NCBI RefSeq assembly: GCF_905220415.1
Contig: NC_059539.1
Location: 9,114,001-9,178,000 of the forward strand
DNA from: Colias croceus
Lineage: Eukaryota; Arthropoda; Insecta; Lepidoptera; Pieridae
Direction: 5' to 3'
Length of the DNA: 64,000 nucleotides
The notes beneath the pieces were generated by a model. That model saw only the letters and a list, made by a program, of their open reading frames with translations, searched no databases and was not told the origin of the DNA. Shown here one piece after another: positions 40,801 to 51,117 of the stretch (within the stretch, counting starts at the first letter, position 1; the number at the start of each line of letters is the position of its first letter). Position numbers and translations under genes: made by a program.

Positions 40801-43531
40801 GTCTATTGTAAGAGGTGGAAAATAAGATATTTTTTTATTTTTGGCTGCATAGATTACATAAGAGGTCTTTTTTACGTTAATTGTCAATAAATTTAATTTA
40901 AACCAGCTATTTAATAGATTGAGATCATTTTGAGCAACTTTAGTTAAGTTGACTGCTGAATCCCCGAAGTAGAAGAGACAAGTATCATCAGCATACAGTG
41001 ATATGTTCCCTGACAATCCAGCGCTACCAATATCATTGATATATACCAAAAAAAGCAACGGTCCTAAGACAGAGCCCTGAGGGACTCCATATTTAATTTC
41101 GGCGAGATTCGATACATAATTATTAATTTTTACTATTTGATACCTGTTGCTCAGGTATGATCAGGTATGATGTTTTCGGTGTTAGAAAGCTCATTTATCG
41201 AGGAAGGTTATAGGATATATATCATCACGCTACGACCAACAGGAGTGGAGCCACGGGGGTGAAACCGCGCGGAACAGCTAGTTAGTGTATAAACAAATAA
41301 AGATCATCAAGATCGTTGGAATATATCTTGAACACATACGAGTACCTAGTATACATATTTATACAAAATAATTGATAATGCGCACACGAATATGTTAAAG
41401 TGCGTTTGCGTAATAAAAGCTACATATTAAGCGTGCGTGTGTCACCTTACCTGTGTCACCTTTTTACTGATTTATTTTTCCTATATCCCAAGGTTGCCTG
41501 GAAGAAATCGCTTTTAAGCTATAACGCCGCCAAATTGTACATTTATTATAAGTTTCTGTAAATTTTGTTTTTGTGTGCATTGTACAATAAAGTGTTTTCT
41601 ATCTCTATCTACCTTGTCAGCGAACAGCAGCAGATCGGTGAGCACCTGCCGACCGGCATCGATGAACCACGCCCAAGCAGCGTGGTCGCGGAAGACGGCG
41701 CGGAAGGCGAGGCGCACGCCGTGCAGCTTGCACAGGAACTCCGCGTCCGAGCCGCACGACAACACCTCCGTGCGGAGCGTTCTGATACAGTTAAAGTACC
41801 ATGAGATATTGGTACAGATTTAAACTTAAAGGCGGCTCGTACATCGTACGATCCTATACGCAGAAAATTTTTTTTAGATATAAACGGGACGTTGAGGGAC
41901 GGGACGGGTACGTACGAGGAGCGTAACTTCCGAACCGCCATTAAGTTTGAATCAAACTGTACTTGTTTCTTACTTTATTGTTAAGTTACTACTTAATAAA
42001 GGCGATGTGTTCAATTTTGATTGTCGGAGGAAAAGTGAACAATAAGATCTAAAAATATATTTTTTTAATGTATTTAATATGAATTCTAATAGAGATCGGG
42101 ACGCAACTTATTTTGTATTTGATTTCATTTTGATTTTCTATAAGATTTAAATTGTGAAAAATATAACAAAAGAAAATACCTATAAGGTATCCCAGTTTCT
42201 AGCTGCTTAAGACCCATTTGATATAATTCTAGATTTTCTATTTCTGGCACTGTTTCAGCTAAATCGTCGAAGTCTCTGAGGTCTGCAACCTGCAACCACA
42301 CAAATTTTAACATTACAATTAACTATTATTAAACTGATAATGCAACAGACATAGACAATAGACAATAATATAATGGGTGCAAATTAAAAACACTGCAATA
42401 ATCCTGTAACATTGTGTACTAAGTGAAACTAAAATAAGTCAATTTTATTGCCTTCTTGTTCTGTAGTTATTGTTATCATTAATGTTTATCATGCCTCATA
42501 AAGCCTTGTATCCACTTGAGCGGCTCGGCCAAATGAGCCGCTCATTCGCCTGAGCATGCTCAAGTGGATACAAGGCTTTAGATAAAAATCGAAGAAAGAC
42601 GAAATTTTTAAAAAAAATTGTTCGCACGTTACGTGCGTGCGTTACGAACGTGCAATACCGCAACAGTTGTTAATATATTATGATAATATGAAAATTTTAT
42701 AGATGACTTTACATTCAGTAAAATCTGTTTGAATCAAAGATCTTAAACGTCATTTTTTTTGGGATAGTGACCTGATCCTCAGCCGAGGCGAAGGACTCAG
42801 CGCTGGAGTGCAGCTCCTTCGTGCGGTCGGAACCTGCGTGCGTGTGTGTAGAGAGCAGCCGCACGCGCGCGAGCGACCCTTCCCCGGCCCCGCCCCCGCC
42901 ACCGCTCTCTGAGCGGAACAGAACCGACCGCTGGTCGAGGAACAGGAGCTCGCAACGCTCCTGGAAAATTAGAGAAAGAAAATAATAAAACACTAGACAC
43001 ACATTTTAAAATAGAAATGGGCATTGGTTGTTGTTTAATACAAGATAAGTAGTAAGGTGTCTTCGATCGCAGACATGGTGGGTTTAAGAATTTGGAATAT
43101 ATAGGTTTCTTTACCCTCCCTTAATAAATGTACCATTTAGGATGATAAACTGGTGAATCCATCAAGTCATTTTTTAAATGAAAATGAAACATTGTTATCA
43201 TGTGCGTCTTAGTGGAGGATATGCCGTTGTTCTACTTGAGTTTTAAGGTACCTACATCTAATTAATCTGTTTGAGATTTTGTCATTGGCCCAGCTCTTTC
43301 AGTACGAAATTTTAAATAATATTATGTACGTCTTCCTGTAATGTTGAATAGTTGCAAATGTTACCTGTAGCAAATAGGCATTTTGTAGCAGTTCCTGTAT
43401 CTCTCTACAGAACTCCGCCTCCTCAGGCGAGGTGAGTGCGAGCGTGCCGGCGCCGCCGCCTCGTGCGTTCACCGAAAATGCGGCCAGCGCATCTTCCCAG
43501 TAGTTTATACTCGTTTCCAGAGCTTCCATAC
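37882..43531 (-). CDS. Miga: Mitoguardin (Miga), C-terminal part of gene
   Basis: Mitoguardins (FAM73 family) are mitochondrial outer-membrane proteins that promote mitochondrial fusion and lipid transfer at organelle contacts. Coding exons in transcript order: 43531-43365, 42960-42772, 42289-42180, 41781-41613, 39159-39055, 38717-38589, 38199-37882 (stop TAG at 37884-37882). Phases are exact (167, 189, 110, 169, 105, 129 and 318 nt). Landmarks are MEALETSINYWEDALAAF, ELLFLDQRS, YRTLRTEVLSCGSDAEFLCK, FYDVVLDYILLDAFEDLASP, RNRWLSDGFKETALTTAVWS and FYSISEHLLPVLVWGFLG, all strongly mitoguardin-like. The exon at 42772 has a weak GTCACT donor and encodes a species-specific Gly run. The N-terminal membrane segment and first exons were not found and should lie right of 43,531. 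Confidence 0.93.
38387..38570 (-). mobile_element. Helitron-like element, 3' part, in Miga intron
   Basis: Closely similar to 24414-24600: GCCCGAGGCTTCGCCCGC, then AATAAATTATATACTAAAAC and CCGCATCAAAATCCGTTGCG, up to TTGTTTTATACTAT. The CTAG terminus is degraded in this copy. Confidence 0.5.
38744..38926 (+). mobile_element. Helitron-like element (complete short copy)
   Basis: Starts ATACTAATATTATAAAGAGG, contains CTGGACCGATTTTGATGAAA, and ends GGGCGAAGCCGGGGCGGACC followed by ACTAG. This is a compact copy (about 180 bp) in the intron 27 bp upstream of a Miga exon. Confidence 0.65.
39278..39968 (+). mobile_element. THAP-bearing DNA transposon with terminal inverted repeats
   Basis: Terminal repeats of about 38 bp face each other: left GATAGTTATACCACAGTATT through CTACAGTA, right TACTGTAGGAAATAATATTG through ATACTGTC, with a few differences. 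The interior is GC-rich at its left (39,340-39,420) and carries a short THAP-like reading frame. THAP domains occur at the N-terminus of P-element (and Kolobok) transposases, so this is probably a deleted copy of such an element. No clear target duplication was seen. Confidence 0.6.
39459..39560 (+). pseudogene. Truncated THAP-domain transposase start
   Basis: MARTNCSVYGCIENTLKSQK followed by ETIFQ and a stop after 33 residues. The C-x4-C pair and position after the start codon match a THAP zinc finger; the rest of the domain is missing. A TTTCAG inside the frame could be a relic splice acceptor. Confidence 0.5.
40086..41173 (-). mobile_element. 5'-truncated non-LTR retrotransposon (Jockey/CR1-like)
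   Basis: The insertion lies between the 7-bp TTTCGGT duplications. It carries the C-terminal half of a reverse transcriptase on the minus strand and ends, at the plus-strand left side, in an AATAAAGTTCTTTAA-type tail. It has no long poly(A). 5' truncation and a short target duplication are typical of LINE insertion. Confidence 0.75.
40528..41058 (-). pseudogene. Reverse transcriptase fragment
   Basis: The frame contains LFLVYINDI, the catalytic box YADDTCLFY, and LGLILDNKLTFKSHINHVRS, matching RT palm and thumb motifs of Jockey-clade LINEs. It has no endonuclease and no complete N-terminus, so it is a dead copy inside a Miga intron. Confidence 0.8.
42500..42579. repeat. 80-bp two-level hairpin
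   Basis: Outer arms of 22 bp (AAAGCCTTGTATCCACTTGA plus GC at 42500-42521; complement at 42558-42579) enclose a second pair, TGAGCGGCTC (42518-42527) and GAGCCGCTCA (42535-42544). It lies in the Miga intron between exons 42289 and 42772. It is probably a tiny MITE. Confidence 0.8.
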
Positions 43532-43656
43532 CTTTTTGAAAAAATAATAAAATTTTAGGTTGTTATATTTATCGAATGGAATTCATAAAAATAACTGGAA
43601 ATCACTGGAAATCAAATGAGCAGCCACGTACAGGAAATTCTGGTAGCTGGTATATA

Positions 43657-45363
43657 CAGTGGTGGACGTTTAATTAGAAACTCGTAACACGATGAAGTAG
43701 TCATCAAATTCATTTAACATTTATGTATTAACGTATTAGAGATTAAGTATTATTTCATATGTAATAGAACACCCGTTTATCTAGTTTTATAAGAAATTGC
43801 TTAATTTTAATCAAACGTTAGCTTAAATTAATAAAATTAAACAACTTTAAGTGAAGTCTGATTTCCGAGTATTTTCAGTCTGGACAACAAATTAGAAACA
43901 GCATGGTTCGAGTGTTCCAAAGTCAAAACCTGTTGAAATGCCGCCAATATTTTTTTCTTCTACAAATATTTGCACCGTTTTTTAAACATTCCATCTAAAA
44001 GTTTCTGAAAATTAATTTGCTTTGCAGTATAAATGGGTAAAAGTAAGATTTGTGACCCATCAACAAGAAAAATAATTTTAAGTTTACATTTTGACAAAAA
44101 CTGGAGTTACAGGAAAATTGCAAATCATTTAGAGTGTTCGATAAAAAGATATTCAATGCTACAGTTTATTTAAAAGAGCATGGTACTTCTGATTAAGTGC
44201 CTAAAAAAGCTCGACCATGAAAAACCACTGCACGCGAGCATAGGCAAATAATTCTTTTTGCAAAGATGGATCCATTTAAAAGTTCAAATTCTATAATAAA
44301 ATTAGTTTTTTCCGAAGACGAACCTCGCAATGTGTCGATGAGATCGGTTCGCAGGCAGTAAGTCGAGGCAATTTTTTTTGGGAGAGACGCCAGGAAAGTA
44401 CAGCTTCTTACTAGGCAGTACAGGGAACAACGATTTTCATTTACTAAGAAATATTGCTAGTGGACAGTCCGCCAGTGAAAAAGTTTTATTTTGGGATGAA
44501 ACTAAAATTAATTTAATCAATTCTGATGGCAAAGGATACGCGCGTCGTTCAGTTAACCATGCCTTAGATAATAAATAAACAGTTCAGCATGGCGGAGGAA
44601 ACATTATAGTATGGGCACGTATGGGGTTGTTTTTAGACTGTTATAATCTTTATAGACAACAACGGCTTTACAACATCGTGGCTTAGATTGTATGAGATTT
44701 TAACACGTTTGCAAAAACATATTTTCTAATACAATTGGAACCTTTAAATGGATCCATTTTTGCAAAAAGAATTATTTGCCTATGCTCGCGTGCAGTGGTT
44801 TTTCATGGTCGAGCTTTTTAGGCACTTAATCAGAAGTAACATGCTCTTTTAAATAAACTGTAGCATTGAATATCTTTTTATCGAACACTCTAAATGATTT
44901 GCAATTTTCCTGTAACTCCAGTTTTTGTCAAAATGTAAACTTAAAATTATTTTTCTTGTTGATGGGTCACAAATCTTACTTTTACCCATTTATACTGCAA
45001 AGCAAATTAATTTTCAGAAACTTTTAGATGGAATGTTTAAAAAACGGTGCAAATATTTGTAGAAGAAAAAATATTGGCGGCATTTCAACAGGTTTTGACT
45101 TTGGAACACTCGAACCATGCTGTTTCTAATTTGTTGTCCAGACTGAAAATACTCGGAAATCAGACTTCACTTAAAGTTGTTTAATTTTATTAATTTAAGC
45201 TAACGTTTGATTAAAATTAAGCAATTTCTTATAAAACTAGATAAACGGGTGTTCTATTACATATGAAATAATGCTTAATCTCTAATACGTTAATACACAA
45301 AAGTAAATAAATTTGATGACTACTTCATCCTGTTACGTGTTTCTAATTAAACGTCCACCACTG
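43657..45363. mobile_element. Tc1-like transposon with 630-bp inverted arms
   Basis: It starts CAGTGGTGGACGTTTAATTA and ends with the complement, flanked by TA on both sides (43655-43656 and 45364-45365). The left arm (43657-about 44288) includes the 5' half of a transposase gene (MGKSKICDPSTRKIILSLHF); the right arm (about 44735-45363) is its reverse complement. The unique centre holds the middle of the transposase. Typical Tc1 elements have short or about 200-bp inverted repeats, so the arm duplication is secondary. It lies upstream of the first recognised Miga exon. Confidence 0.85.
44036..44640 (+). pseudogene. Broken Tc1 transposase
   Basis: The start MGKSKICDPSTRKIILSLHF with WSYRKIANHLECS looks like the N-terminal helix-turn-helix. 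After stops and shifts, 44378-44578 reads VLFWDETKINLINSDGKGYA, the Tc1 second catalytic Asp region, then HGGGNIIVW just past a stop. The C-terminal catalytic part is missing. Confidence 0.75.
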
Positions 45364-45757
45364 TATATGTATATTATGAAATCAACATAGCAAATGCAAA
45401 TTTAACATAATCTCGCATCCACAACACACATTTTATTAAAATCGGTTTAACCGTTTAGCATGAGTCCTATCCTTATAGATTTGTTACCATTATGGATTTG
45501 TGAGCCACCGGTTGATAGTTCAAGCCTCAAGGAATGGCTATAAAAATTTATGTTTTGTCATCAAAACATACAAATAAAACAAATAATTTTTATTTAAAAG
45601 TGTTTATTTGGTAAATAAAAATAATTTAATGTAAGTATATTAAATTTGTACAAATAAAAATATATGGCAAGATGGCTCAAATATAACATTGCTTGGTTTC
45701 AAGGAACTGAGCTTTGTGCTGAAAATACAGTGTATGTCACAATAATCTTCTATTTTA

Positions 45758-46867
45758 TTACAGCAATACAACTTCCTTAAAGGATCTTTCAGTCTGACTA
45801 GAGCTCTGTATGTGTTGTATCATATCATGTACCCCACTATTGAGATCTTGTATGGTCCCAGCTAGGGCTGTCAATGTATCTGCTATTCTATCGTCTAGCA
45901 TTGATCTGCGTTCTTCTTGTGAGCGTAATGTACTGGCTATTGATTGTAAGGCATCCGCCATTCTCTCTTGTGACGCTATTCTACGTTCTTCTAAATCTAA
46001 CGCCCACCGGGGAGGTGGTGTAACTCTGGCTTCATCTGAAAAAATAATAAATTGAATGTTATTAAAATTGATATACTTACAGTTCAAAGTAGAATAAATT
46101 ATTTAAAAATTTAAGAAATGCTAAAAAATACTGAAAAATATTTATAAACATTGAAAAATTGAAATCAAAATAAAAATTTTAGTCCAGTGACAATTTTTTT
46201 TTTACAAATGTGATCAACAAAATTAAAAAAACCAAGCCATTATTTTATATATAAAAAATACATCATAATAATCACCTGTGTGCATTTTAGAGTTATTGCT
46301 ACTAATAGACTGTCTAACTTTGACTTTCACTGGGACGGATTCATCTATGCTTTCATCGTTAGAAATTTCCTCATTATCTGAATTTTCTGTTAAGAAGTTT
46401 TCCAATTGCTTGGATGATGAGACTGCAGCACTGACTGAACCTTCTCCATTTAGTTCCAACACCCTTATTTCTAGATCATTAAGTGGTACAAATCTGCTAC
46501 TACTAGCGTTTGGATCAGATTGAAATTTCTTAGCATTCGCAGCTTTTTTTCTACATTTATGCCGCCATTCAAACCAATACTGTAAAAAAAGAACAAAAAA
46601 TAATTAATTAAATTCATTAAAAAGCCAAGAATTATTTAGTTTAAAAATTGTTTGGGGATATAATACCTTCTTCCATCCATCGGGTGCTTTTAAAGCTCCT
46701 GATTCAACAGCATTCAGCTTTTTAGCCAGCACTGCCCATTTGTGCCGCATTGCCTGATGGCTCATGGGTGCACTTGGCAGCAAACCTTTGGACATGTCTC
46801 TGTTTGATTCTAAAAAATCTATTAGGATTTCAAGCTGCTCTCTAACTATTCTTCGAGGTGGTGCCAT
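45758..46867 (-). CDS. Zeste/Myb-SANT-like DNA-binding protein
   Basis: Three coding exons: 46867-46667 (ATG directly after the acceptor at 46868), 46579-46276 and 46035-45758 (stop TAA). Phases are exact and the product is 260 residues. The N-terminal 90 residues, REQLEILIDFLESNRDMSKG then HKWAVLAKKLNAVESG and GWKKYWFEWRHKCRKKAA, resemble the 'regulatory protein zeste' Myb/SANT-like domain common in arthropod genomes. The middle is acidic and Ser-rich; the C-terminus (RWALDLEERRIASQERMADA and on) is a long helix, probably a coiled coil for self-association. Such genes also accompany Harbinger transposons, so it may be a domesticated or recently active element gene. No frame damage is seen. 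Confidence 0.8.
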
Positions 46868-47097
46868 CTGAAACATGTAAAAAATGTATTTGCAAATAAT
46901 TAAAATTAATATGAATTAACTAAGTACATAAAACAACAACTTAATATAAAATTCTTGTCAAAGGGCAAATTATTTAAATCAGGTAAGTACATTGAAAACC
47001 CTTTAAATTCATGCTAAATTATTTTAAATAATCAATAAACTTTAAATATTTAAGTTTAATAAAATCTATATAATGTATTAAAAACCAACAAACTTAC

Positions 47098-47230
47098 CTT
47101 AACAGTTCATTGGCCTTACAAAATAATAAAATTACAAATCAATACTCTCAAACTCAACAAACAGACTCAAACATAAAATCAAATAAATCGCGCGCTATTT
47201 GTAGATTTGACATACTCAATTTCTTTCAAA
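47098..47230 (-). other. 5' untranslated exon of the zeste-like gene
   Basis: The sequence ending GAACTGTTAAG|GTAAGT (donor at 47097) precedes the coding exon, whose ATG sits exactly at its acceptor; an untranslated exon is therefore required. The 5' end is estimated. The presence of a UTR intron favours a host-style gene over a simple transposon frame. Confidence 0.5.
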
Positions 47231-50200
47231 ACACAAACTACAAGATGATATGTAATGGCGACCATTGATTCTATCGAGTTTATTTCAATCATGTTTGTGT
47301 ACCATGAAGCTAGCAACTACATACATTTTAGGTTACTTATTCCGTTCATAGATGGCGTCAACCGACGATTGAATTTCTTTTTATTAATTTTAATTTTGTT
47401 AAATATAGGCATTTGATTAATTATATTAACATCTAAACATTAATTCACAATGATTAATCAATTAAGAAGTATTTTAAATATTCGCATTCAGACTATAAAT
47501 AAAGAGCGACCTCTAGCAGCGAATAGCAATACCAACAGAAACTAAGCCCTTATATTATCTATAAAGTAGAACAGATGTCGTGATAATACATTTACCACAT
47601 CAATTTTTTTTCTGTTACAGAAATAATAGAGCTCCAAATTAAATATTTTTTAACAAAAAACTAAACCATCTTCAAATTGTAAGAACTGGACAAAATTTAA
47701 ATAGCACAAACCGGAAGGCAATAGCAAAGACTAGCAATAGCTTTCAAATAAAATAAGAATCATCAAAATTCATCTAAGAAAACAAACCAAATAAAAATAT
47801 AGCGATAGCGAACCATCCGGATTTAACTATATAACAGAAAAGAAAGTATTAATTGGGTTTACATTTTAAAATATATGCATTTAAACATGTTGAGTTTTTA
47901 TATAAAATACAATACGATTCTCATTTAGCACTTCAGAATTCAAAAACATGTGATTTATATTTATTTATGGACGTGTTAAATAAATCTATCTGCAGCAACA
48001 AAGCGAGCATGTCGTTTACTATTTTGCCGACCGTCATATTATAATTCGTAACATGATTTTATAATAAAAAAAAAATGATTGAAAATATCAAGCGATAACA
48101 ATTTGCATGATAGCTATTACGTATACGTTACTTTTTAACATCTATGTCAATTCAGAATTTTAGCTTGCGCAATTTCAAAGGATTATTATTTATTACCTAT
48201 CAATGTTTTAAATTTGAATAGCAAAGAGCCAAAAAGGTTGAGAAATGCGGCATGATTATTGTTTTTTATTCACTGTAGATAGAGATTTCATTTCTGCTTG
48301 AAAATCATTTACCTACAAGTAATTAAAAAATCTGAACGAAATCTCATTTCCCTGGCTTATTCATACTTCATAATATTAAAAGGATATGTTAAGTGTTGAG
48401 TTCAACATGGTAATAAATTCATTATGGAAGGTGCGCCAGTCAGCCCGGTGTCAGCTTACAGGTACCTTAATTACCTAACCCCGAATTTTCACACCGACCG
48501 ACTTTGCTCCGGGGATCATGAGTCGCGAATAAAATTCACGGAAAATTAATTCACACTACACGAATAGTAAATTAAATGAATTTTTGTTTTTTGTTTAACG
48601 AAACCGGCCCAAGTTGATTTAAAAAAAACACTCAGAAGAAATAGAGCGTAATAGAGTCAGAGTACTAGACTCTACTACTATGGGTAGTTTCGATATCAAT
48701 ATGGTAGAGTTTATGGAAGGAGAACTCATTCTAAATATTATATTATATGTAGTAACATTTCCTGTTAGGTTTGTTTGTTTGTATGTTTTGTTTATATTCA
48801 GGGTTTTTTTTTAGTTTCAAATAATATAATGATTGCAACTATTACTTAAATCCCTAAAAAATTTTATATAAAATATAACAGAGCTTCAATTATTTTTTAA
48901 GAAAGGTTCACGCGAGCATTAGTTAATTAAATAATAGAATTTTATATTTATACCTAGTATCTGCATTAATATAACCGCACCGCTATAGAAAAATTCTAAA
49001 GATACCGTACTAAAATAATTTTATAACTTTCCAAGACGCCTTTAATTGTTGATAGTAATTTACGCATATTGACTGTTTATTTACCAACATAGGTGAATGC
49101 ATATTAGCAGACAAGTGATAACTGATAACGTGAAGTATAAATTTAACGGCATTGGAATAATTCAGCGTGGCGATCGCGACCGCGACGGTCACAAGGCGGG
49201 CGCCGCGCCGCGGGCGCTGCTAGGGTTAACACTAAATTTAAAAAATCGGTTATTTATTTCAATGTTATAAAATGTTTTATAAATATAAATAAGATTTCCG
49301 TTTGCTTATAATATTTGATTGTTTATATGGATGAAAAAACAATCTGACGTTTATTACAATTCTAAATAAGTGTTAAAAAAATCATATACTGTAGTCCAAT
49401 ATGAATTTTGTAATGCTAAAAGATAAAAGCATCAAGCTTAACCATTTTATATACACCCAGTCACTTGTAATATTCATACGTCGGTCGTGTGACAGCCCTA
49501 GGCCTCGCCTCTCGGGCGCGGGGCCCGTTCCGCGCTCCGTCAGTCTATCAGAGGCTCTGCACTGCGGTGGTACCCTCCTCTTCATTAAATCCATCTTTCA
49601 AATACATAAATATTACGATTCCATAATATTGATAGATCTTTGTGAATATAAGCCTACTAGTTATCCAGTGTTCTAACAATTTAGTGATGTGCGTATAAGG
49701 AATTTAAGCGTAGTGATTTACCTTTATATCATCTTGCCTCATCCCGCGCTAATAACGCCGGTCTTTTCCGAGTTCAGGTAAGATCACACAAAAGGAACCG
49801 TAATCAAATGACGGTTGATACGATCTTTACAAAAATATACCTACTTACACTTATGTTTATATTTACAGTCGTTTTGAGAAAAAAATAATTAAATGCTTTC
49901 AGGTCCTCATATTGAAAGATCTTATCTGATCTATTCGATATTTTTACAAGCCATTGAAGGCAAACGAAACCTTTTATATTTACATTATGTTTATTACCAT
50001 AATTGCATAGGTAGTAGGTTTATTCAATGGAGTAACAAGAGTAACATTTGGATACACGGACCTCCTAACACGTTTCCTTTAAACCGGTTCACTCTGTACA
50101 CGCTGTTTAGACGCCAGACTTATGTAATGGACAAATCCTATAAGACATATCGCCTGTGTTCATCCAAGGAGCGAAGATAGAAATTTCTCTTGCCTTGATA

Positions 50201-50859
50201 TGTTGCAATCATCCGTATTAATCCACGATTAACCACTCGGCAGCATTTCATACAGGTATAAATAATTTAACGGTGAACTAAATTCTTTGCGACTCTACAA
50301 CTTGGATTCCAATGTAAATTATTTAATAATTTATGTTATTAATTGTAAATAATTTACTACAAATATACCAATGTCGAACGTTTAACTCATTCATATATGA
50401 AATATAAACTCGATGAAATACTACGGATATGTGACTCGCAAAACATCTGTCAAAAAAGATTTGTGAATCCGCATTGTCAGCGACAGCTGCACGTCGCTCC
50501 ACGTGCTTATACTCGTTTATTCCAATAATAATAATAAAAAAAAACTAACACTATGACGTATCTTTTGAATAGGACCCGATACCGCGAACAACAATAAATT
50601 AGAAGCTGTAATTTAATGAATCACTTATGTAGAATTCGATTAAGAAGTCCGGATAAAATAGCCGTGACTGGTGGCTTTTAAATTGGTATTTTTTATTGAA
50701 CTAAGTGATTGTCGTATCGACCTTAGAAGAACCTCTACAAGTGTACCTAATGTTTGATAACACTGTACTTAGAGTAGGTAGAGTAGGAGTAGAGCACAAG
50801 ACACAGGCCGTAAGAGTAAGAAGATAGGGATTAAACAAAGGACAAGTGATAACTGCGTT
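47231..50859. other. Mostly non-coding; two small GC-rich islands
   Basis: AT-rich background. GC islands at 49165-49203 (GCGATCGCGACCGCGACGGT and following, open in several frames on both strands) and 49485-49570 stand out. A possible plus-strand start exon, MEGAPVSPVSAY at 48424-48461 with donor TACAG|GTACCT, is seen. No family could be recognised. One of these might be a 5' exon of Miga or of a neighbouring gene. Confidence 0.3.
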
Positions 50860-51117
50860 AAAAACAACCGACTTCAAACTTGCACTTGCAAAATTTACAA
50901 ATACCTACAGACAAAAATGCTCATAAAATAAAAACTACTGGGCCTATCCGAATAAAATTTTTATGGGACCAATTCGACACCATCCCGCATCGAACAAAAA
51001 AAGAATCACGTAAATCGGTTCAGAAACCTCGGAGTAATCGGTGTACATACATAAAAAAAAAAAATATATACCGGCCGAATTGATAACCTCCTCCTTTTTT
51101 TTGAAGTCGGTTAAAAA
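50860..51117. mobile_element. MITE with ACCGACTTCAAA termini
   Basis: TAAAAACAACCGACTTCAAA at the left and TTTGAAGTCGGTTAAAAAG at the right are inverted repeats around about 220 bp, including AAAAATGCTCATAAAATAAA and ATCGGTTCAGAAACCTCGGA. This repeat form is one I know as abundant in moths and butterflies. The 67-codon frame inside is not a gene. Confidence 0.7.

Larger units (their letters stand above)
40001..41281 (+). mobile_element. Helitron-like element interrupted by a LINE
   Basis: The left part (40001-40085) begins ATACTAATATTATAAAGCTG and the right part (41181-41281) resumes GTTAGAAAGCTCATTTATCG and ends CGCGCGGAACAGCTAG. Joined without the insertion these read as one known lepidopteran repeat. 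The split is marked by a duplicated TTTCGGT at 40079-40085 and 41174-41180. Confidence 0.65.

Noticed and set aside
49382..49594. Minus frame MDLMKRRVPPQCRASDRLTE as Miga N-terminus
   Set aside because: KRR suggested the basic stretch after the Miga membrane segment, but no hydrophobic segment precedes it and the order relative to 49165-49203 is wrong.
50880..51083. 67-residue plus frame
   Set aside because: Interior of the ACCGACTTCAAA MITE; ends in a poly-A-like run.
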